Shown here in pieces: positions 1 to 5,864 of a stretch of 11,427 nt of DNA (its first letter is position 1; every line of letters begins with the position of its first letter). The stretch is from NCBI GenBank assembly GCA_009774055.1, contig VSNB01000091.1, positions 1 through 11,427 on the forward strand, given 5' to 3'. This stretch comes from Clostridiales bacterium. GTDB taxonomy: Bacteria > Bacillota > Clostridia > Oscillospirales > Oscillospiraceae. The translations under genes were made by a program, and so were the position numbers. The notes beneath the pieces are model-generated. The model saw only the letters and a program-made list of their open reading frames with translations, had not been told where the DNA came from and did no database searches.

Positions 1-43
1 GTATTCTTGCCCTATCGTTTTGAAAGAGAGCAGGTGCGCACCT

Positions 44-958
44 ATGATCTACACCATTACCACCAATCCCTCCCTGGATTATACCGTGGAGACGGAGCTG
101 ATACCCGGACAGATCAACCGTACCGACAGCGAGGCCATCTACCCCGGCGGCAAGGGCATCAACGTCTCCCTCTCCCTCCAGCGGTTTGGACAGGAAACCC
201 GCGCCCTGGGCTTTGCTGCGGGGCGCATCGGACAGACCATCCGGGACCTGCTGGACGACCTGGGCTGCCCCCACACGCTGCTGGAGCTGGCCGGAAGCGG
301 CCAGAGCCGGATCAACGTGAAGATCAGAGGGCCGGTGGAAACCGCCGTTAACGGCAGAGGGCCAGCCCTGGGCCCCGGGGACCTGGAGCGCCTGCTGGAG
401 CTTTTGCGGGACGTGAAGCGGGAGGACACGGTGGTTATCTCCGGCTGGGCGCAGAACGTCACCTTTTACGTCTCCATCTTCCGGCAGCTGGCGGGCACGG
501 GCTGCATGACGGTGCTGGACTGCAGCGGCGAGGCCCTGTGGCAGTGCCTTGCGTGCCGTCCCTTCCTGGTCAAGCCCAACCTGACGGAGCTGGGAGCCCT
601 CTTCGGCGTGGAGGACCTGGAGTACACCGAGGGCGTGGAGCTGGCGCAGCAGCTCCAGCGGGAGGGCGCCCGCAATGTGCTGGTGTCCATGGGCGGCAGC
701 GGGGCCTTCCTCCTCACGGAGGGCCGGGAGCTGTACTTTGCCAACGCCTGCTGCGGCAGGACCGTCAACACGGTGGGCGCGGGGGATTCCCTGGTGGCGG
801 GATTCCTCACCGGCTTCATGCAGTCCGGCGACTTCGGCAGGGCCCTGCAGATGGGCGTGGCCGCCGGATGCGCCACGGCCTTCAGCGACTGGCTGGGCTC
901 CGGGGAGCTGACCATGGAGCTGATGGAGCAGATCCGCGTGGAAAAGAGCGTCCTGTAA
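44..958 (+). CDS. fruK: 1-phosphofructokinase family sugar kinase (PfkB/ribokinase fold)
   Basis: Cytoplasmic kinase expected to phosphorylate fructose 1-phosphate with ATP to fructose 1,6-bisphosphate, the step after PTS uptake of fructose. The 304-residue product has the usual family length. It opens with the family N-terminus (MIYTITTNPSLDYTVE), has the sugar-binding GGKGIN motif at residues 35-40, the VKPNLTEL strand in mid-protein, and the PfkB C-terminal signature NTVGAGDS at 242-249, where D248 is the catalytic base and GAG forms the anion hole. ATG at 44 is chosen because the protein then begins exactly at the family start, with a purine-rich AGAGAGCAGG stretch upstream; an in-frame TTG at 20 would add eight unconserved residues. 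No PTS gene or DeoR regulator is visible, because the window starts only 43 bases upstream. LacC-type tagatose-6-phosphate kinase is the main alternative. The family is near certain; the exact sugar is inferred. Confidence 0.9.
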   Translation: MIYTITTNPSLDYTVETELIPGQINRTDSEAIYPGGKGINVSLSLQRFGQETRALGFAAGRIGQTIRDLLDDLGCPHTLLELAGSGQSRINVKIRGPVETAVNGRGPALGPGDLERLLELLRDVKREDTVVISGWAQNVTFYVSIFRQLAGTGCMTVLDCSGEALWQCLACRPFLVKPNLTELGALFGVEDLEYTEGVELAQQLQREGARNVLVSMGGSGAFLLTEGRELYFANACCGRTVNTVGAGDSLVAGFLTGFMQSGDFGRALQMGVAAGCATAFSDWLGSGELTMELMEQIRVEKSVL

Positions 959-975
959 AAGAACCGGCAAGACAA

Positions 976-1007
976 TCGGGCGGTTACCATTCTCGGTAAC
1001 CGCCCGA
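976..1007. terminator. 13-bp hairpin between convergent genes, probable terminator
   Basis: A perfect 13-bp stem (TCGGGCGGTTACC at 976-988, its complement at 995-1007) closes on a 6-base loop. It lies 17 bases after the kinase stop and downstream of the convergent PadR/DUF2812 operon. On the plus strand the T-run (GGTTTTC, about 1016-1022) is not directly adjacent. On the minus strand the stem is followed by a moderately T-rich TTGTCTTG. It may therefore serve either or both operons. The hairpin is seen directly; its terminator function is inferred. Confidence 0.6.
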
Positions 1008-1183
1008 CTCTATGCGGTTTTCTTCCTTGCCAGTGAAAATTTCTGACGCAAATCTGCGCACGGGCAAAATTTCCGCATGGCATCGTTGTTGTCCTTGACG
1101 GACGACAGCCCGCCTGCGTCCGCCGCCTTGCCCTGCGAAAATTCTGCTCCGGCCTCTGGTTCGTTTTCTGCCCGGATACACCA
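1008..1183. repeat. Non-coding intergenic stretch with imperfect inverted repeats
   Basis: No convincing gene lies here. GCAAAATTTCCGCATGGCA at 1064-1082 is complementary at 16 of 19 positions to 1129-1147. Inside that pair is a 6-bp hairpin (CGGACG 1099-1104 with CGTCCG 1117-1122). A competing pairing joins TGCCA 1028-1032 with TGGCA 1078-1082 around a small CGCA/TGCG hairpin at 1048-1058. Together with the 976-1007 hairpin this forms a structured block of roughly 200 bases. It could be a dispersed non-coding repeat, an extended terminator or a decayed element. The pairings are seen; the function is unknown. Confidence 0.4.
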
Positions 1184-1711
1184 CTAGCCGCTCTGCCGCG
1201 CCAGCTCCCTGATCCGCCAGGAGCACCGCCAGATGGCGCGCAGCATCACCGTCAGGATCACAATATAGGTCCCCACGAGCCCTCTGGAAAACATATCTCC
1301 CGGGAACCGGAGCATCAGGTTCCATGCGCTGAACGAACACAGGAGAATCACCACATACGCCCAGACGAACATCCTCCGGATGCGGCGGTACAGGGCTATT
1401 CTGGATTCCGCGTCGGTGTAGACCTCGAAGGGGCCGTCCTCCGCCCGCTTCCGAAGGTACACCCACCTCCCCCACCGCTGGAGGACCTCCACGCCCATCT
1501 CGTCCATGAAGATCACATAACCCTCATAATCATTGGCCCAGAGCCCCTTCCCCGGCAGGAGGTCGATCTGGTAGACGTACTCCCCCGGCCGGCATGGGAC
1601 GAAGGTAACCATCCCCATCCAGAATTTAGACATGGCCCAGCCCTCCCGGGCGTATTCGTTGAGCCAGTCCTGCTCCTCGTCCTTGTCATAGGTAAACTTC
1701 CAGCGGATCAT
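1184..1711 (-). CDS. DUF2812 domain membrane protein, partner of the PadR repressor
   Basis: A 175-residue protein of unknown biochemical function. Residues 1-90 match the DUF2812 pattern as I know it: an aromatic start (RWKFTYDKDEEQDWLNEYA), then the GW...F.PC.PGEY.YQID block around 24-50, then ending in W.YLRKR. Two hydrophobic segments follow, about 113-133 and 144-163, so the protein is probably anchored in the membrane with its DUF2812 part on one face. The family is typically encoded just after a PadR regulator, as here: its ATG (1711-1709) overlaps the padR stop by four bases (ATGA), with GGAGG seven bases upstream, which indicates translational coupling. It may modulate or report to PadR, but that is inference. 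It is the last gene of its operon; a 13-bp hairpin lies about 180 bases downstream. Confidence 0.85.
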   Translation of the reverse strand: MIRWKFTYDKDEEQDWLNEYAREGWAMSKFWMGMVTFVPCRPGEYVYQIDLLPGKGLWANDYEGYVIFMDEMGVEVLQRWGRWVYLRKRAEDGPFEVYTDAESRIALYRRIRRMFVWAYVVILLCSFSAWNLMLRFPGDMFSRGLVGTYIVILTVMLRAIWRCSWRIRELARQSG

Positions 1712-2028
1712 ACGCCGTCCTCCATTTTCTCCCCGTTCTCTACCAGCTCCCGCAGCCGCCGCAGTTCGGCGGAAAAGACCTCCCGGCCCTGGTTTGTGAT
1801 GACGTACTCCTTCTTCTTCCGGGACCCCAGGTCCGCGCTGTAGAGTACGATCCAGCCCTTTTCCAGCAAAGAGCTGATGGCCCCGTACAGGGTCCCCGGC
1901 CCCAGCCGCACCCGGCCTCCGGTCATCTCCTCCACCTCCTGGATGATGCCGTAGCCATGGACCGGCTTCCGCACCGCCAGGAGGATGTAAAACAGCGCCT
2001 CGGTCAGAGGCGGATTCTTATTCTCCAC
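1708..2028 (-). CDS. PadR family transcriptional repressor
   Basis: A 106-residue, single-domain winged-helix regulator. The family layout is clear: LTEALFYILLAV helix 1, GYGIIQEVEEM, then the recognition-helix region GPGTLYGAISSLLEKGWI (about 43-60), a basic wing (SRKKKEYVIT) and a C-terminal dimerisation helix ending in ELRRLRELVE. PadR proteins bind as dimers to dyad operators and usually repress their own operon. The start is GTG at 2028, with AAGGAAGGGAAA about eight bases upstream; the N-terminus MENKNPPLTEAL fits the family. It is first in an operon with the DUF2812 gene and diverges from the blaI-like gene. Two tandem 21-bp dyads cover its promoter, consistent with autorepression. The ligand is unknown. 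Confidence 0.93.
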   Translation of the reverse strand: MENKNPPLTEALFYILLAVRKPVHGYGIIQEVEEMTGGRVRLGPGTLYGAISSLLEKGWIVLYSADLGSRKKKEYVITNQGREVFSAELRRLRELVENGEKMEDGV

Positions 2029-2049
2029 GGCGCTTTCCCTTCCTTATCC

Positions 2050-2096
2050 ATATATCGCCCTTCGATGTATATATAATATATCATTCTCCGATATAT
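2050..2096. promoter_or_regulatory. Two tandem dyads, candidate PadR operators
   Basis: Two 21-bp dyads share the same form: ATATATCG-N5-CGATGTAT at 2050-2070 and ATATATCA-N5-CGATATAT at 2076-2096. Each has 7 of 8 half-site positions symmetric, both have a pyrimidine-rich 5-base centre, and their starts are 26 bp apart. One covers the -10/-35 spacer of the padR promoter; the other covers the transcription start. Placement and repetition suggest binding by the PadR protein encoded just downstream. The symmetry is seen; the binding protein is inferred. The AT-rich arms make chance symmetry somewhat easier, but the repeated CG-N5-CG/CA-N5-CG core is harder to explain that way. Confidence 0.65.
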
Positions 2097-2103
2097 TTGT
2101 CAA
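2075..2103 (-). promoter_or_regulatory. Promoter of the padR-DUF2812 operon
   Basis: On the minus strand a perfect -35 (TTGACA, 2103-2098) is followed by a 17-base spacer and TATATT (2080-2075). This is a near-consensus sigma-A promoter with predicted transcription start near 2068, leaving about 40 bases before the GTG start. The strength suggests the operon depends on repression to be controlled. Confidence 0.85.
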
Positions 2104-2129
2104 GAACCAAAAAATTAAGAATTTCCCCC

Positions 2130-2158
2130 TTGACAAACCCATTCTATCGGAGTAGAAT
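2130..2158 (+). promoter_or_regulatory. Promoter of the blaI-M56 operon
   Basis: TTGACA (2130-2135), 17-base spacer, TAGAAT (2153-2158): a near-consensus sigma-A promoter with predicted start near 2165, about 39 bases before the blaI ATG. Its -35 lies only 27 bases from that of the divergent padR promoter, so the two promoters are back to back. Confidence 0.88.
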
Positions 2159-2182
2159 ACAACCATTCTACCGCGATAGAAT
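2141..2182. promoter_or_regulatory. Two tandem dyads, candidate BlaI operators
   Basis: The dyad ATTCTA-N6-TAGAAT occurs twice with identical 6-bp half-sites: 2141-2158 (N6 = tcggag) and 2165-2182 (N6 = ccgcga; here the flanking C/G extends the arms to 7 bp). The starts are 24 bp apart. The first overlaps the spacer and the whole -10 hexamer, the second the transcription start, which is ideal for repression by the BlaI-family protein encoded next. The half-site differs from the TACA/TGTA core of the staphylococcal bla/mec operators. Confidence 0.8.
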
Positions 2183-2203
2183 GCCTGCAAAGGAGTGACA
2201 GAC

Positions 2204-2563
2204 ATGGAATACAAAATTTTTGACAGTGAGCTGAAGATTCTGGAAATCCTCTGGGAATCCGGCCCCCTGTCCGCCAAGGAGGTGGCCGCCGCAGCCGCCG
2301 GACAGGTGGGGTGGAGCAAGACCACCACCTACACCATGCTGAAAAAATGCGTGGAAAAAGGGCTGGTGGAGCGGACGGAGCCAGGCTTTCTCTGCCGGGC
2401 CCTGCCCACCCGGGCGGAGGTCCGGCGCAGGGAAACCCGGGACCTGATTGACCGGATGTACGGCGGATCCCCGGACCTGCTGGTGGCCTCCCTGCTGGAC
2501 GGCAAGACCCTGTCCGGTGAGGAGATCGCCCGGCTGCGGCGGATGGTGGAGGAGCTGAAATGA
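2204..2563 (+). CDS. BlaI/MecI/CopY family transcriptional repressor
   Basis: A 119-residue winged-helix repressor of the Penicillinase_R family, close to the usual length. The N-terminal DNA-binding domain shows the family pattern: FDSELKILEILWESGPLSAKE (residues about 5-25), the recognition helix WSKTTTYTMLKKCVEKGLV (about 42-60) and a wing. The C-terminal part (about 75-119) is the dimerisation region, where known members are cut by their cognate metalloprotease. ATG at 2204 is chosen: AGGAG at 2191-2195 is eight bases upstream, while the in-frame GTG at 2195 overlaps that ribosome site. It overlaps the next gene by four bases (ATGA), so it is coupled to the M56 protein. In the classical pathway the membrane protease triggers loss of this repressor. 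No beta-lactamase gene is adjacent, so the target regulon is unknown. The family is certain. Confidence 0.95.
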   Translation: MEYKIFDSELKILEILWESGPLSAKEVAAAAAGQVGWSKTTTYTMLKKCVEKGLVERTEPGFLCRALPTRAEVRRRETRDLIDRMYGGSPDLLVASLLDGKTLSGEEIARLRRMVEELK

Positions 2564-4752
2564 GCATGGACGCGCTGACCGCCCTGGGACGGGCATCCTT
2601 CTCCGCCGCCGTAATGATTCTGGCGATCCTGGTCCTGCGGCTGCGCTTCCAGGACCGGACGCCCCGGCGGGCCTTCTGCCTGCTGTGGGACCTGGCGCTT
2701 CTCCGCCTGCTGGTTCCGGTGGAGATTCCCTCCCCATTGAGCATCCGCCGCTGGCTTCCGGATCTGGCGGTCCGGCCCGCCGCCGCGCAGGCGGTTCAGC
2801 CCCAGGTTGTCCATGCCTCGGAGGGAACAGCGGCGGTCCGGGAAATATACCTCACCTCCCTGGCGGAGGACACCGCCTGCACCCTTCTCCCCGGAGGGGC
2901 GGGACTGCACCGTCTGGACTGGTACACGGTCCTGTTCTGCCTCTGGCTGGGGGCCGCGCTGCTGCTGGCGGCGGGCTTCCTGTGGAGCCATCTGCGCAGC
3001 CGCCGGCTCTACGCCGCCTCCCTGCCCTGCCGGGACGGCTTCGTCCTGGACTGGCTGGCGGCCCATCCCCTGCGCCGTCCGGTGCAGGTCCGGACCAGCG
3101 ACCGCATTGCCGCGCCCCTGACCTACGGCGCGTTGTATCCCGTGATCCTGCTGCCCCGCGCCATGGATCTGCGGGACAGGGACACCCTGTCCTGCGTCCT
3201 GGCCCACGAACACACCCATATCCGGCGTTTTGACCCGCTGCGGAAGGCCCTTTTCGCCGCCGCACTGTGCCTCCACTGGTTCAACCCCCTGGTCTGGGCC
3301 ATGTATGTCCTGGCCGGCCGGGATATGGAGCTGAGCTGCGACGAGGCGGTGCTCCGCTCCGGTGCGGACCGGGAGCGGTACGCCCTGGCCCTGCTGGACC
3401 TGGAGGAGCAGCGGGGGCGGTGGAGCCCCTCCGGCAGCCATTTCAGCGGTCACGCCCTGGAAGAAAGGATTAAGGCAATTATGAAACGTAAGCATATTTC
3501 CATTACCGCGCTGATCGCGGTGCTGGTGGTCATGTGCGTCACTACCACCGTATTCGCCTCCGCCGCGCCGGAGGACTCCCTCAAAAACGCGCCGGAAACC
3601 GGCTATGTTTACGACCACCTGGGAATGGTGGAGGACGACGGCGCAGCCATCCTGTCCAAGGGAGGGGAAAACGGAGAGACGCTCTACTCCGTGGACAACG
3701 GCAAGAGCTGGATGAGCGAGGAGCGCTTCCATGCCGAGTACGACAGCTGGGGCGACGACTGGCAGGTGGAATGGTGGACCTACGAGGAGTACAAGGTGTG
3801 GCTGGAGGAGGAGAAGGAGGCCCTGCGAAGCCTTATCGGCGAGCGGGCCTACACCAGTGCAGACGGCTGGTTCATCTGGGACCAGAAGAAGGTGGACGAA
3901 ACCATCGCCCTGTACGAAAGCATCCTGGAGGACATCAAGAACGGCGCGCTGCACTCCAAGACCATCATTGACAAGAACGGCAACGAGGTGGAGGACGTCG
4001 CCCTGGGGTCCGACGGTCCGATGAACATGGTGGTCGCGTCCACCTTTGAAGAGAAGGACATGGTTTCCGCCGCGCCGAAAACCGTGGACAAGACGGCCCT
4101 GCTGGAGGAGCTGAAGGCCTTCGGCATCGGGGGCGACGCCAATCTGATGACCTACAACGGCCAGTTGATCCGTAACTTCGTGGACGGCGCGTCCGTGGGG
4201 GATGGCTGCTATTCCGTGCAGTACGTCTACACCAACCCGGACGGCACAGTGGACGTCCACACCCTGCGGTCCGTCATTTTCAACCCGGACGGGTCCTATG
4301 ACACCATGGGCGATCTCATCGGCATGGCGGTGAAGGGAGACAAGGGCTTCGATCCTGCGCTGATAGAAGCCGCCACGTTTTCCGGACCCCAGGCAGCCTA
4401 TGCCGGAGACGACGGTCCCGTCCAGGACCAGAACGGCGCGGAGCCCGTGACCGGCGCCCAGGCGGTTTCCGCCGAGGGGACCGGCGGCAGCGGCGGACGG
4501 ACCTTCGAGGAGATTTTCGCCCGGTATGAGGCGTACGGCCTGGTCTACCAGCCCCGGGAGAGCGGCATGGGCGCGCTGGCCTGGAACGGACAGCCCGTCC
4601 GGGTCTTCGCGGACCTGAAGCCGGACGGCGGCTCGTTCAGCTATGAGGACCCCTACGAGGAGGACGGCCTGACGGTTTACACGGCGTACGATCAGGACGG
4701 GAATCTCACCGGCCTCACCGCCGGCCCCGCCCCGGTGAAGGACGCCGGTTAA
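2560..4752 (+). CDS. M56 family membrane metallopeptidase (BlaR1/MecR1-like) with a non-PBP ectodomain
   Basis: A 730-residue integral membrane zinc peptidase, expected to sense an outside signal and inactivate the BlaI-like repressor encoded just upstream (ATGA overlap). Hydrophobic segments lie near residues 10-28, 36-52 and 124-145. The M56 core follows: the zinc motif HEHTH at 216-220, a hydrophobic LHWFNPLVWAMYVL segment, and ELSCDE at 257-262, whose Glu is the likely third zinc ligand. After EERIKAIMK comes another membrane segment (about 313-333) ending in FASA. The remaining ~400 residues are predicted extracytoplasmic, acidic and rich in Trp/Tyr. They are not the penicillin-binding transpeptidase domain of true BlaR1/MecR1: no convincing SxxK/SxN/KTG set is seen. 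The ectodomain ends in two diverged copies of one module (about 513-590 and 648-722). A strong terminator follows. Family certain; ligand unknown. Confidence 0.92.
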   Translation: MSMDALTALGRASFSAAVMILAILVLRLRFQDRTPRRAFCLLWDLALLRLLVPVEIPSPLSIRRWLPDLAVRPAAAQAVQPQVVHASEGTAAVREIYLTSLAEDTACTLLPGGAGLHRLDWYTVLFCLWLGAALLLAAGFLWSHLRSRRLYAASLPCRDGFVLDWLAAHPLRRPVQVRTSDRIAAPLTYGALYPVILLPRAMDLRDRDTLSCVLAHEHTHIRRFDPLRKALFAAALCLHWFNPLVWAMYVLAGRDMELSCDEAVLRSGADRERYALALLDLEEQRGRWSPSGSHFSGHALEERIKAIMKRKHISITALIAVLVVMCVTTTVFASAAPEDSLKNAPETGYVYDHLGMVEDDGAAILSKGGENGETLYSVDNGKSWMSEERFHAEYDSWGDDWQVEWWTYEEYKVWLEEEKEALRSLIGERAYTSADGWFIWDQKKVDETIALYESILEDIKNGALHSKTIIDKNGNEVEDVALGSDGPMNMVVASTFEEKDMVSAAPKTVDKTALLEELKAFGIGGDANLMTYNGQLIRNFVDGASVGDGCYSVQYVYTNPDGTVDVHTLRSVIFNPDGSYDTMGDLIGMAVKGDKGFDPALIEAATFSGPQAAYAGDDGPVQDQNGAEPVTGAQAVSAEGTGGSGGRTFEEIFARYEAYGLVYQPRESGMGALAWNGQPVRVFADLKPDGGSFSYEDPYEEDGLTVYTAYDQDGNLTGLTAGPAPVKDAG

Positions 4753-4831
4753 GAAAATGAAAGCCGGCCTGAGGGCGAATCTGAATATGGCAATCTGACC
4801 TGACGCCTTAAAAGGCGGAATGGCAGCGCGG

Positions 4832-4863
4832 TCCGGGACGGAGCAATCCGTCCCGGATTTTTT
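4832..4863 (+). terminator. Intrinsic terminator of the blaI-M56 operon
   Basis: A 10-bp perfect stem TCCGGGACGG (4832-4841) / CCGTCCCGGA (4848-4857) with loop AGCAAT is followed at once by six T's (4858-4863). It is a textbook rho-independent terminator about 80 bases after the M56 stop codon. Confidence 0.93.
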
Positions 4864-4897
4864 CAAAACAAACAGGAGCCGCCTCCAGCAGCTCCTG
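4864..4897 (-). terminator. Intrinsic terminator of the rluA-exonuclease operon
   Basis: On the minus strand CAGGAGC (4897-4891) pairs with GCTCCTG (4879-4873) across an 11-base loop and is followed by TTTGTTTTG. It begins 11 bases after the exonuclease stop codon. Together with the plus-strand terminator at 4832-4863 it insulates the convergent operons. Confidence 0.7.
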
Positions 4898-4907
4898 CGC
4901 ATATAGA

Positions 4908-5864
4908 TTATCCTGCGGCACGCTCCGTCTTGGCGCGCTCCTTGCGGCGGGCGTTCTCCTGCATCTTCCGCACCGCCTTCCGGTACCGCTCGGCCACGGG
5001 GCCGGCATCCTTGTAAATCGCGGCCTTCCCGCTCCACTGACAGCCGTCCTTTTCCACGGTGACGGCCAGGTACAGCCGACGGTGCTCCCTGCACTTGCAC
5101 CGCACCACCTGCTCACCGGGGAGGGTCCGCACCCAGCGGCCCGCCAGCAGCGGCTGCCGGCACAGGGGGCACAGCGGCTGTTGGAGCTCCTTTACGTTCT
5201 TGCAGCCCCAGCGGGTTTCGAAGCCGGTCAGCTCCATCTCCCACAGCGGCGGCAGCCCCTTCTGCTTGGGGGGCCGGTGGAACATGGTCAGGCCCTCGAC
5301 CCGGTCCAGCATGGACTGATAGACCATGATGGTATAGTAGGTGTCGTTCCAGGCGGAGTGGAAATCCAGGTCCGCCTCGATGCCGAGCTCCGTCACCGCC
5401 TTCTCCAGGGAGGGCTGGCACCCCAGACTGCCCTCGATGAGCTTCTGGTACATATACTGCAGGTCGAAATACTCGCACTTCCAGTCCGCGTCAAAGGACA
5501 GCTTGTGGAAGGCGAAGTTCGCCAGCAGCACCTCCACGTCGTTGCTGCCCCACTCCACGAACACCGGGTCCGGCCCGCACCAGTGGAGAAAATCCGGCCC
5601 CAGGTCCAAAAACCCCGGCGCGTCGGCCAGCAGCGAGCGCAGCTCCTCCCGTTCATAGGGCAGCAGGCGGTAGGTGCGGCTCTCCAGCTTGCGGCTGGCC
5701 TTGGGGTGGATATAGCTGTGGAAGGAATCCAGCATAGCGCCGGTGGCCTGCTCCACCTTCATGGCGGCCACCTCGATCAGCTCATGGAAGGGGACTCTCT
5801 CCCCGGATTTGCTGCGGTAGAATGTGGTATTCCACTCCAGATCCAGAAAAATCAGTACTGCCAT
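4908..5864 (-). CDS. DEDDh 3'-5' exonuclease-like protein with C-terminal zinc ribbon
   Basis: A 318-residue protein with an RNase T/DnaQ-type exonuclease fold. All five expected active-site residues are visible: D8 and E10 in the N-terminal FLDLEWN strand (Exo I), D109 in WGSNDVEVL (Exo II), and H169 and D174 in FHSAWNDTYYT (Exo III, DEDDh type). They would hold two metal ions and remove 3'-terminal nucleotides from DNA or RNA. After residue 225 a CPLC pair (C232, C235) and a CKC pair (C256, C258, with H261 nearby) suggest a zinc ribbon for nucleic-acid binding; the tail (about 290-318) is strongly basic. The start cannot lie further downstream because D8 is catalytic; GGAGCGAG precedes the ATG. 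The first 83 bases overlap the 3' end of rluA in another frame, so the two are translationally linked. Whether the substrate is RNA or DNA is not determinable. Confidence 0.85.
   Translation of the reverse strand: MAVLIFLDLEWNTTFYRSKSGERVPFHELIEVAAMKVEQATGAMLDSFHSYIHPKASRKLESRTYRLLPYEREELRSLLADAPGFLDLGPDFLHWCGPDPVFVEWGSNDVEVLLANFAFHKLSFDADWKCEYFDLQYMYQKLIEGSLGCQPSLEKAVTELGIEADLDFHSAWNDTYYTIMVYQSMLDRVEGLTMFHRPPKQKGLPPLWEMELTGFETRWGCKNVKELQQPLCPLCRQPLLAGRWVRTLPGEQVVRCKCREHRRLYLAVTVEKDGCQWSGKAAIYKDAGPVAERYRKAVRKMQENARRKERAKTERAAG

Noticed and set aside
20..43. TTG start for the sugar kinase
   Set aside because: It would add eight residues before the exact family N-terminus; the ATG at 44 fits better.
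984..1475. A minus-strand frame covering the intergenic block and part of the DUF2812 gene
   Set aside because: It overlaps the better-supported DUF2812 gene in another frame and ends inside the hairpin; no domain is recognisable.
2195..2203. GTG start for the BlaI-like gene
   Set aside because: This GTG overlaps the AGGAG ribosome site that correctly serves the ATG at 2204.
2560..4752. A true BlaR1/MecR1 beta-lactam sensor
   Set aside because: The metallopeptidase core matches, but no transpeptidase SxxK, SxN and KTG set is visible in the ectodomain and no beta-lactamase or mecA gene is adjacent.
2329..5100. A 923-codon open frame on the minus strand
   Set aside because: It lies antisense to the well-supported blaI and M56 genes and crosses two terminators. 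It is low-complexity Gly/Val/Gln/Arg-rich and has no recognisable domain; long antisense frames are expected in GC-rich DNA.
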